From positions 103,760,007-103,824,006 of the forward strand of contig OZ038382.1 in assembly GCA_964036045.1 (NCBI GenBank): a stretch of 64,000 bases of DNA. The letters run 5' to 3'. The position numbers and the translations under genes are program-made. Source of the stretch: Eutreptiella sp. 'Long Island Sound 2002' (taxonomy: Eukaryota; Euglenozoa; Euglenophyceae; Eutreptiales; Eutreptiaceae). The first letter of the stretch is position 1; every line of letters starts with the position of its first letter. The notes beneath the pieces were generated by a model. It searched no databases. It was not told where the DNA came from and saw nothing but the letters and a program-made list of their open reading frames with translations. Of the stretch, positions 23,701-35,700 are shown one piece after another.

Positions 23701-26700
23701 GTCAGAGACGCGACGGTCTAGACCCAAGACGCACTTCCTCGCCTCAAGGGGCAGGTTGAAAACAAAAGAGTGCCCTATGTGTAAGAGACGCTCAGTGCAC
23801 ACTTGCCTCCTATGCAATACACTCATTTCCCTTTGTGTCAAGAGAGACATGCACAACAAAGAACAGATAAGCACCGATGGGACATACGTACAAAGAGAAT
23901 GTGACACATAGCAAAAACTACAACTCGGAGGTTGCAGTGGGCAAACAAAGGCTGTCAAGTATAGAAGAGCATGGAAGATTGGCCAGGGGGCATGTTCGAC
24001 CACAGGAGCACTAAATGAATGCGCCATGCTATTGTCAAAAGGGGGGGGGGGCAGGCTCTTGGATGTGGTCGCAGAATGGGGAGGGGGGGGAGGGCGTTTT
24101 CCAATTTGTTTCCCATTGCGTGAAGACGGACGTGAACGGCAACATGAAAGCAAAACACAGAAGGCACCATACAACAAAGTGCGTTCAGTTGTGAAGCAAA
24201 TGTGACGCATAGCAGAGCCTCTTCTTAGATGTATTGTTTTTCGATATGAAGGTCGGATATACCCTGTGGGGGAGCCCTTAGGAACACCCGGTGGGTGCAC
24301 GTGGAATTTTGGGGCTGCCACTCTAAGGCACAGAAAGGCCGCAGTGGAGAGTGGACTTGTCTGCTTGTTGATGGCATGGCACGCCGGTGGACCAATGGAC
24401 CAGGCCTTCTCAGCGCGCACAAAGGCTGAACGTCTGCATGCTGCGCTATGCATCCATGTGTTGAAGAATCCACAAGGGGCGGTTCCCAGTGCACAAAGCA
24501 GTGCATTTCTCAACCGCTCTGCCGACACGAAACAGGGCTGAAGAAAAAGGTCCCTGCAGAGGTTTGTGGCACAGCCCAAACCCAACATCGGCAGACCAGC
24601 CCCACGGGGTACTAAAATGAATGAGATCATCACTGAAGGGGTTGCACACAGGACAAAATAAAAACAACGGCAAATGGGAGGGTACATACGCGGTACACAT
24701 CTCCTGCGGTCACAGCGTCACAACTGAGACTGCAGGCGGGTCCTGCCACCTCAAGGGACAGCATCATGACCATTGCAAGTGTTATCAATAAAAGGCGGAT
24801 CCACAAATAAAATAGTCATGGTAAGCCAAAGAACATCAGACAACGCAGACACGCATACATTCTTTGAACACACCATGTGACGCATTGCATTGAAAGAGTC
24901 AAGGCACGCTTTCCTATATGATTACGCACGGGGAGGGGTGGGGGGTGTTTTCCCTACACTATGGATTTCTCTGGATGATTTTCCATACTTCCTCGAGAAG
25001 TAGCACAAGGCACAACACAGCAAGATAGAGCACGAAGAGGACAAGGGGTTTTATATGGTCGTCACCAGATCCTGGGAATAAACAACAAAGCGTGAGCAGA
25101 GCGAAGTGCAGCACATTGCAATGAGCCTTGAGGGCTAGGTAAGAGGGGCGGGTTAAAAAAAACAAATCAAATTCAAATTCACTGCAAAGCCCCTTCTCAC
25201 ATGTATGTTGCTTGCACATGACATTGACAAATAAGGGTTTTCAAAATGCTTGCTGGCCATTTGAGGACATGATGCGCATTCGGTCAGACATGGTAGACTG
25301 ATTGCTGGTGGCAGCAGTGCAGCGGATGTCCCTTTCTTCGGCCGCGAAGATTTTTCCATTTTCAAAAGCTCCGTCCGCTCAAAACAGGTCCTAAGAAAAA
25401 GGTGCCTGCAGGGTCCACACAAAGACCCACGCGTGACGGAGCTTTGTGTCTTGCTGGACAATCCACAGCCCACAATCCACATCCCATGAAACTTGGTGTG
25501 GGCTACGGAGAGGCCGATGCAGCACATGTCAGCTGTCATGCATCGTCATTGAAGGGGCTCGCAGTCAGCAAATTGTAATTGTTGTTGCAGAAGCAAACAT
25601 GTCAAAACCCCTTCTTAGTTGTTAGCGTATTCATCACTGAAGGGGTCTATGGTCGTAGGCGCCAGGGCCTAGACCACACACAACCAAAACACCTCAAGGA
25701 TGTTCTGGATAATCAAATTGTGAGCACATTCGGATCGGATGCAAAAACAAACATGTCAAAACCCCTTCTTAGCTGTAGTCAGCATGTTCATCACTGAAGG
25801 GGTATATGGTCGTAGGCGCCAAGGCCTAGACCACAAACAACCAAAACACCTCCAGGGTGTTTTGCATAATCAATTTGAAACAACAGCAGAAACATCTAGA
25901 CTGCAGCTACTGAGAGGGGAGGGGGGTTCCATTTCCCAACTTTCCCCATTCTTGCCAGTATGCCCTCAATTTCCCGGTCTTAGACTACAGGGCCTGAGAG
26001 AGAGAGGGGGGGGGGGGGTTCCATTTCCCAACTTTCCCCGTTCTTACCAGTATGCCCTCAATGTCCCGGTCTCCTTTGGTGGGTGACAGTGGGAGAATTA
26101 TGATACTGCGAGGGGGAAGTTTTCCATGTCATAAGTTTCCCTGTTTCCCATTTTCCATAACAAGTGTGATATACGGGGAGGGCATGTAAAGGTGTCAAGG
26201 AGCAAAGGTCTGCTCTCAAAGGGGGGGGGGGGGGATGATGGTCCATAAATGTCTGCAGTCTGAAGTGTGGTAGCCCAATTGGGGACTATACCCATAGCTG
26301 CGCAAGTGTGCTCGACTATCCGCCCCCATTGAGGGGCGCACGATTTCAGTTTCTTGCACCCCAAGCGTTTCTCTGAACCGCGAACGAGTAGCTCTCACCA
26401 AGACTTTATTTCGCGCTTTTTGCAAACAGCAGCATAGAGATCTAGAGGCCCAAAGTGTGCTCGAATATCCGCCCCCGTCTACGGACCCACTATTTCAGTA
26501 TCTTGCCACCCAGGCATTTTGTAAAGCCCCAACCAGTAGCTCTCACCAGGACTTTATTTCAGGATTTTTGCTCACAATAGCACAGAGATCTGGAGGCCCA
26601 AAGTGTACTCCACTATCGGCCCCCGTCTAGGGGCCCACAGTTTCGGTTTCTTGCAACCCAGGCATTTCGGGAAGACCACAACCAGAAGATCACCAGGACT

Positions 26701-29700
26701 TTATTTCAAGCTTTTTGCTAAGGGCGGCATCGACCTGTAGAGGCCCAAAGTGTGCTCCACTATCCGCCCCCGTCCAAGGGCACACAATTTTAGTTTCTTA
26801 CAACCCAGGCATTTTTGTAAAGCCACAACTAGTAGCTCTCCCCACGACTTTCTCAAGCTTTGTACTCACAACAGCACAGAGATTTGGAGGTCTCAAGTGT
26901 GCTCGACTATCCGCCCCCATTGAGGGGCCCACTACTTTAGTTTCTTGCAACCCAGGCATTTCTCTAAACCCCGAACGAGTAGCTCTCACCATGACTTTAT
27001 TTCACGCTTTTTGCAAACAGCAACACAGAGATCTGGAGGCCCAAAGTGTGCTCGAATATCCGCCCCCATCCGGGGGACCAATGTTTCAGTTTCCTGCAAC
27101 CCAGGCATTACTATAAAGCCCCAACTAGTACATCTCACCAAGTCCTTATTTCACGCTTTTTGCTCACAGCACCACACGGACCTAGAGGCCCCAATTTTGC
27201 AAGACTATCGGCCCCCATCTAGGGGCCCACCGTTACGGTTTCTTGCAACCCAGGCACTTTTGCAAAGCCCCAACCAGTAGCTCTCACCAGGACTTTGCTT
27301 CACGCTTTGTGCTGACACCAGCACAGACCTCTAGAGGCCCACGGTTTCGGTTTCCTACTACCAAGGCATTTTTGTAAACCCCCAACCAGTAGCTTCCAGC
27401 TTGAGTTTATTTCAGGTTTTTTGCTCACAACACCACACAGATCTGGAGGCCCCAAATGTGTTTGACTATCCCCCCCCCCCCGGGGCCTAGTATGGTAGCA
27501 AAGTGTCGATGGAAGCTACTGGTTGGGGCATTTTTGCAAAGCCCAAGCCAGTAGCTTCCCCCGGGACTGTATTTCAGGCTATTTGCTCACAGCAGCACAC
27601 AGATTTGGAGGCCCAAGCTGTGCTCGACTATCCGCCCTCGTCCAGGGGCCCACTATTTTAGATTGCTGCAACCCAGGCATTTTTGTAAAACCCCAACTAG
27701 TACATCTCACCAAGACTTTATTTCAAGCTTTTTGCTCACATCATTACAGAGATTTGGACGCCCCAAGTGTGCTCGACTATCTGCCCCTGTTGAGGGGCCC
27801 ACTGTTTAAGATTCCTGCAACCCAGGCATTTCTCTAAACCCGGACAATAGCACAGAGATCTGGAGGTCCCAATTTTGCTCGACTATCGGCCCCCTGTCCA
27901 GGGGCCCACTATTTCAATTTTCTGCACCCGAGGCATTTTTGTAAGGCCCCAACCAGTAGCTTCCACCAGGAATTTATGTCAGGCTTTTTGCTCATAGCAG
28001 CACGAAGATCTAGCAGTCTAGAGGCCCAAAGCGCTCCCCTATACACCGTCCAGGGGCCCACTGCTTGGGTTTGTGCAACCCAGGCATTATTGGAGGCCCC
28101 GACTAGTAGCTCTCACCAAGACTTTATTTCAGGATTTTTGCTCAGAGCAGCACAGAGATCTGGAGCCCCAAAATGTGCTCGACTATCGGCCCCGTCTAGG
28201 GGCCCGGTGTTTCACATTTCCTGCAACCCAGGCATTTCGGGAAGACCACAACCACAAAATCACCAAGACTTTATTTCAGGCGTTTTGCCAACAGCAGCAT
28301 AGGCCTCTAGAGGCGCAAAGTGTGCTCGACTATCCGCCCCTGTCCAGGGGCACACAGTTTCAGTTTCATGCAACGTAGGCATTTTTGTAAAGCCACAAAT
28401 AGTAGCTCTCCCCAAGACTTTACTTCAAGCTTTGTGCTCACAATAGCACAGAGATTTGGAGGCGCCAAGTGTCCTCGACTATCCGCCCCCGTTGAGGGCC
28501 CCACTGTTTCAGTTTCCTGCAACCCAGGCATTTCTCTAAACCACGAACCAGTAGCTCTCACCAAGACTTTATTTCACGCTTCTTGCAAACAGCATCACAG
28601 AAATCTAGAGGCCCAAGGTGTGCTTGAATATCCGCCCCCGTCTAGAGGCCCACTGTTTCAGTTTCCTACAGCCTAGGCATTTTTGTAAAGCCCCAACTAG
28701 TACATCTCACCACAACATTATTTCAGGCTTTTTGCTCACAATAGCACAGAGATTTGGAGGCCCCAAGTGTACTCGACTATCTGCCCCCTTTTAGGGGCCC
28801 ACTGTTTCAGCTTCTTGCAACCCAGGCATTTCTCTAAACCCCGAACGAGTAGCTCTCACGACTACTTTATTTCACGCTTTTTGCAAACAGCAACACAGAG
28901 ATCTGGAGGCCCAAGCTGTGCTCGACGATGCGCCCCCGTCTACGGGCCTGCTGTTTCGGTTTCTTGCGATTGAGGCATTTCTCTGAACCTCGAACAAGTA
29001 GCTCTCACCAAAGCTTTATTTTGCGCTTTTTGCAAGAGCAGCACAGAGATTTGGAGGCCCAAAGTGTGCTGGACTATCCGCCCCCATTTACGAGCCCACT
29101 ATTTCGGTATCTTGCCGGAGAGGGGGGTAAGTCAAATCTACATATCCAAAAATGCAAACAACCTCAGTGGGGGTTATGGGGCCATTTTGCCCACATGTGA
29201 ACCCCCGAGACAGCCTTGGTTAAAGAGCCATTTTTTGATTTTGTCCCTGTGCTGCGCAATCCGGTCCCTCGAGACAACAACGGTTATGTAGCCACTTTGC
29301 CCATGCATGTTACCCCTCGGACGGCAAGGGTTAAGTGGCCATTTTTTTGTTTTTGTTTGCGCGTTAAATGTTGGGGTGCAAAGATGATCGAGCCATTTTG
29401 CCCACAAGGGATGGCCGGGGCCAAGTGGCCAATTTTTTATTTCGTTCTTGCGGGTTGCCCACATGTGGCCCCCCGAGACGGATCCCTTCAAGAAATTGCC
29501 CCGGTAGGTTGTGCCAACGGAGCCTTTGCCAGCGCTCTTAGCTTTTCAGCCTTAAGGGCTATAAGAGGGTAGAATTGGGCCAGAAGAGTGAAATTCATTT
29601 GCTCAAGCGTGAGCCCCATAGAGGATGAGGAGGGTAATGTAGGCCAACACTAGTGAAATTGAAATGAATTTCACTAGCGGTGAGGTAGGAGGCAGGAGAC

Positions 29701-32700
29701 TTTCCTGTTTCACTCTATCTCCACATAGAGGAGCCCTATGCCATTGGCTTAGCACATCCCCATGCCAACAGTGGAGTATGGTATTTGGTAATATTTATGA
29801 GGAGATATAGTACATCTTAGTAAAATATGGAAAACCGAGTAGAAACAACGTACAACTTAGTAATTAAACATAAATGAATAAGATACTAAGTTTCACCATA
29901 CCTCTTTTTTTCACTACTCAACTTGACAGTTTATTGGTTGGTGGCGCTTTTGTTGAAGGGCGTTATGGTCACACTTGTGTTAGTGGCACCCCACCCAAGG
30001 GTGGGCGGGTTTTCATTTCACACGGGGGGGGGGGGGTTGATGCAGCCCTCTAGCTAGCCCCCCCCCCCAAAAAAAACGCTCCGACTAAGTGCATGATGCA
30101 CCAGCCTTGTGGTGCATGGATTTGTGCGTTGCCCTTCGTACACGCTAGAATACCCAATCTCGTTCTAGCCTAGAACCGGCTAGAGCGAAAAAAAGAGGGG
30201 GATACACTCCCCGAAGGGGGGGGGGGGGGTGAGGTGTCTAACTTGGACCCCCCTATCCATACTCGGGGGCCCATACTTTTTTTCCCAGAATTTCACTGTT
30301 TTCACCTGATTTTGGAGGCCAAAAAATTTTCGTTCTAGCGAGCGTTCTAGAACGCCGCTAGAACGCCGCTAGAACGGTTCGCTAGAACGCCGCTAGAACG
30401 ATATATATGAATGCTCTGCCACTCCTCAAAGAGAAGCTGCCCCGGCTACCATGGCCAGCCGTGGCCAATCATAGGGTCCCGATGCTGGACCCGACTCACG
30501 GAGCGCCGGGTTCCCCCACCCCACCCCCCGGTTACCCCGGTTAGCCCCCCACCGCACCCCATAGGTCACTTGGAAGGTCACTTGGCGGGCCGGCGCCGGG
30601 TCACTTGGTGGTGGGTTAGCCCGATTAGCCCGGTTAGCCCGCAGGATTGTGTATAAAGTCTAATGTCTGATGTCTGATAAGGGATGTTGTGTGTGCGGTC
30701 TTTCCAAGAAAACGTCTGATATTCTTGTCTACTGGAGGTGGGTCTAGGGGTCTAATGCCCAGAGGAAATTGGGAGAAACTATGCCTAAATCTAAATCAAC
30801 CCCCCCCCCCCAATGAAAAAAACAAAAAGGGAGGACACAATTGAAAAATCATTGGGGAACCACCTTGGACAATCAAAAACATGGCAGTACAAAAGTAAAA
30901 AAGACTTTGAACACCAAAATGGGAAAATGGGGAAAATGTGTGGTCCCCATAGGCGACCATAGGTCCCCATAGGTCCCCATAGGCCCCCACAGGCCCCCAC
31001 AGGTCCCCAAAGGTGCCAATAGGCCCCCATAGGTCCCCATAGACCCCCATAGGCCACCATAGGTCCCCATAGGCCGCCATAGGTCCCCATAGGCCCCCAT
31101 ATGGCCCCATAGGCCACCATAGGCCACCATAGGCCCCCATAGGTCCCCATAGACCCCCATAGGTCCCCATAGGCCACCATAGGTCCCCATAGGCCCCCAT
31201 AGGTCCCCAAAGGTGCCAATACGCCCCCATAGGTCCCCATAGGCCCCTATAGGTCCCCATAGACCCTCATAGGCCCCCATAGGCCCCCATAGGCCCCCAT
31301 AGGTCCCCATAGGCCCCCAAAGGTCCCCATAGGCCACCATAGGTCCCCATAGGCCCCCATAGGTCCCCATAGGCCACCATAGGTCCCCATAGGTCCCCAT
31401 AGACCACCATAGGCCCCCATGGACCCTCATAGGCCCCCATAGGCCCCCAAAGGTCCCCATAGGTCCCCATGGACCCTCATAGGCCCCCATAGGCCCCCAT
31501 AGGTCCCCATAGGTCCCCATAGGCCCGGATAGGCCACCATTGGTCCCCATGGAGCCCCATAGGCCACCATAGGTGCCCATAGGCCCCCATAGGCCCCCAT
31601 AAACCCCCATAGGTCCCCATAGGCCCCCAAAGGTGCCAATAAGCCCCCATAGGCCCCCAAAGGTCCCCATAGGCCCCTATAGGTCACCATAGACCCCCAT
31701 AGGCCCCCATAGGTCCCCATAGACCCCCATAGACCCCCATAGGCCCCCACAGGCCCCCATAGGTCCCCACAGGCCCCCATAGGCCACCATAGGTCCCCAT
31801 AGACCCCCATAGGTCCCCATAGGCCCCCATAGGCCCCCATAGGTCCCCATAGACCCCCATAGGCCCCCATAGGTCCCCATAGGCCCCCAAAGGTGCCAAT
31901 AAGCCCCCATAGGCCCCCATAGCCCCCCATAGGCCCCCATAGGCCCCCATAGGTCCCCATAGGCCCCCAGAGGTCCCCACAGGCCCCCAAAGATACCAAT
32001 AAGCCCCCATAGGCCCCTACAGGTCCTCATAGACCGCCATAGGCCCCCATAGGTCGCCATACATCCCCATAGACCCCCATAGGTCCCCATAGACCCCCAT
32101 AGGTCCCCATAGGCCCCCATAGGCCCCCATAGGCCTCCATAGGTCCCCATAGGCCCCCATAGGTCCCCATAGGCCCCCGAAGGTGCCAATAAGCCCCCAT
32201 AGGCCCCCATAGGCCCCCATAGGTCCCCATACACCCCCATAGGCCCCCATAGACCTCCATAGGTCCCCATAGACCCCCATAGGTCCCCATAGGCCCCCAT
32301 AGGCCACCATAGGCGCCCATAGACCCCCATAGGCCACCATAGGTCCCCATAGGTCCCCATAAACCCCCATAGGCCACCATAGGCCCCCATAGGTCTACAC
32401 CCCCAAAATATTTGACGGATGTATGTCCGTCAAATATTTGACGCATGTCCATGCGTCAGTTACCTTGGGGGTGTAGACCCCCAAAATATTTGACGGAACC
32501 ACATCCGTGAAATATTTTGGGGGTGTAGACCCCCCAAAGATTTGCCGGAACCCCATCTCTCAAATATTTTGGGGGTGTACAGCCCCCAAATATTTGACGG
32601 AACCACATCCGTCAAATACTTTGGGGGTGTAGACGCCCCAAATATTTGACGGAACCCCATCCGTCGAATATTTTGGGGGTCTACAGCCCCCAAACATTTG

Positions 32701-35700
32701 ACGGAACCACATGCGTGAAATATTTGGGGGGTGTAGACCCCCCAAATATTTGACGGAACCCCATCCGTCAAATATTTTGGGGGTGTACAGCCCCCAAATA
32801 TTTGACGGAACCACATCCGTCAAATATGGTGGGGGTGTAGACCCCCCAAATATTTGCCAGAACCCCATCCGTCAAATATTTTGGGGGTGTACAGCCCCCA
32901 AATATTTGACGGAACCACATCCGTCAAATTTGACGGAACCACATCCGTCAAATATTTTGGGTGTGTAAACCCCCCAAATATTTGACGGAACCACATCCGT
33001 GAAATATTTGGGGGGTGTAGACCCCCCAAATGTTTGACGCAACCACATCCGTCAAATATTCTCGGGGTGCAGACCCCCAAAATATTTGACGGAACCACAT
33101 CCGTGAATTATTTGGGGGGTGTAGGGCCCCCAAAAATTTGACGGAACCCCATCCGGCAAATATTTTGGGCGTGTACAGCCCCCAAATATTTGACGGAACC
33201 ACATCTGTGAAATATTTGGGCGGTGTAGACCCCCCAAATATTTGACGGCACCCCATCCGTCAAATATTTTGGGGGTGTAGACCCCCCAAATATTTGACGG
33301 AACCCCATCCGTCAAATATTTGGGGGCTATAGACCCCCCAAATATTTGACGGAACCCCATCCGTCAATTATTTTGGGGGTGTAGACCCGGGTGTAGACGG
33401 ATGGGGTTCCGTCAAATATTTGACGGAACCCCATCCGTCAAATATTTTGGGGGTCTAAAGCCCCCAAATATTTGACGGAACCACATCCGTCAAATATTGT
33501 GGGGGTGTAGACCCCCCAAATATTTGCCGGAACCCCATCCGTCAAATATTTTGGGGGTGTACAGCCCCCAAATATTTGACGGAACCACATCCGTCAAATA
33601 TTTTGGGGGTGTAGACCCCCCAAATATTTGACGGAACCACATCCGTGAAATATTTGGGGGGTGTAGACCCCCCAAATGTTTGACGCAACCACATCCGTCA
33701 AATATTTTGGGCGTGTACAGCCCCCAAATATTTGACGGAACCACATCCGTGAACCATTTGGGGGTCGTAGACCCCCCAAATATTTGACGGCGCCCCATCC
33801 CTCAAATATTTTGGGGGTGTAGACCCCCCAAATATTTGACGGAACCCCATCCGTCAAATATTTGGGGGCTGTAGACCCCCCAAATATTTGACGGATGGGG
33901 TTCCGTCAAATATTTGGGGGCTGTAGACCCCCAAAATATTTGACGGATGGGGTTCGGTCAAATATTTGCGGGTTGTAGACCCCCAAAATGTTTGACGGAT
34001 CTGGTTCCGTCAAATATTTGGGGGGTCTACACCCCCAAAATATTTGACGGATGTGGTTGCGTCCAAAATTTGGGGGGTCTACACCCCCCAAATATTTCAC
34101 GGATGTGGTTCCGTCAAATATTTGGGGGGTCTACGACCCCAAAACATTTGACGGATGTGGTTCCGTCAAATATTTGGGGGGTCTACACCCCCCAAATATT
34201 TCACGGATGTGGTTCCGTCAAATATTTGGGGGCTGTAGATCCCCAAAATATTTGACGGATGGGGTTCCGTCAAATATTTGGGGCGTCTACACCCCCAAAA
34301 TATTTGGGGGGTCTACACCCCCGAAATATTTGACGGATGTGGTTGCGTCCAAAATTTGGGGGGTCTACACCCCCCAAATATTTCACGGATGTGGTTCCGT
34401 CAAATATTTGGGGGGTCTACGACCCCAAAACATTTGACGGATGTGGTTCCGTCAAACATTTGGGGAGTCTACAGCCCCAAAATATTTGACGGACCGGGTT
34501 CCGTCAAATATTTGGGGGCTGTAGACCCCCAAAATATTTGGCGGATGGGGTTCCGTCAAATATTTGGGGGGTCTACACCCCCAAAATATTTCACGCATGT
34601 GGTTCCGTCAAATATTTGGGGGCTGTAGACCCCCACAATATTTCACGGATGTGGTTCCATCAAATATTTGGGGGGTCGACACCCTCAAAATATTTGACGG
34701 ATGTGGTTGCGTCCAAAATTTGGGGGGTCTACACCCCCCAAATATTTCACGGATGTGGTTCCGTCAAATATTTGGGGGGTCTACGACCCCAAAACATTTG
34801 ACGGATGTGGTTCCGTCAAACATTTGGGGAGTCTACACCCCCAAAATATTTGACGGACCGGGTTCCGTCAAATATTTGGGGGCTGTAGACCCCCAAAATA
34901 TTTGGCGGATGGGGTTCCGTCAAATATTTGGGGGGTCTACACCCCCAAAATATTTCACGCATGTGGTTCCGTCAAATATTTGGGGGCTGTAGACCCCCAC
35001 AATATTTCACGGATGTGGTTCCATCAAATATTTGGGGGGTCGACACCCTCAAAATATTTGACGGATGTGGTTGCGTCCAAAATTTGGGGGGTCTACACCC
35101 CCCAAATATTTCACGGATGTGGTTCCGTCAAATATTTGGGGGGTCTACGACCCCAAAACATTTGACGAATGTGGTTCCGTCAAATATTTGGGGGGTCTAC
35201 ACCCCCAAAATATTTGACGGACCGGTTCCGTCAAATATTTGGGGGCTGTAGACCCCCAAAATATTTGGCGGATGGGGTTCCGTCAAATATTTGGGGGGTC
35301 TACACCCCCAAAATATTTCACGGATGTGGTTCCGTCAAATATTTGGGTGCTGTAGACCCCCACAATATTTCACGGATGTGGTTCCGTCAAATATTTGGGG
35401 GCTGTAGACCCCCAAAATATTTGACGGATGTGGTTGCGTCAAATATTTGGGGGGTCTACACCCCCAAAATATTTCACGGATGTGGTTCCGTCAAATATTT
35501 GGGGGGTCTACACCCCCCAAATATTTCACGGATGTGGTTCCGTCAAATATTTGGGGGCTGTAGACCCCCAAATATTTCACGGATGGGGTTCCGTCAAATA
35601 TTTGGGGGCTGTAGACCCCCAAAATATTTCACGGATGGGGTTCCGTCAAATATTCGGGGGGTCTATACCCCCAAAATATCAAGGGTGTGGTGACAATGGG

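Noticed and set aside
23689-24687. 332-codon minus-strand frame rich in Cys, Ser and Pro
   Set aside because: It runs across several dispersed repeats, including the 86-bp direct repeat. Composition is that of random GC-mixed DNA.
26715-28973. Plus-strand frames of about 100 codons with recurring SCNPGIS/ARLSAP words
   Set aside because: They follow the 148-bp satellite and change frame with each length variant.
30791-32390. Long minus-strand frames reading Gly-Leu-Trp-Gly-Pro-Met repeats
   Set aside because: A 10-bp repeat without stops leaves all three frames open. There is no start context, no splice signals and no non-repeat sequence.
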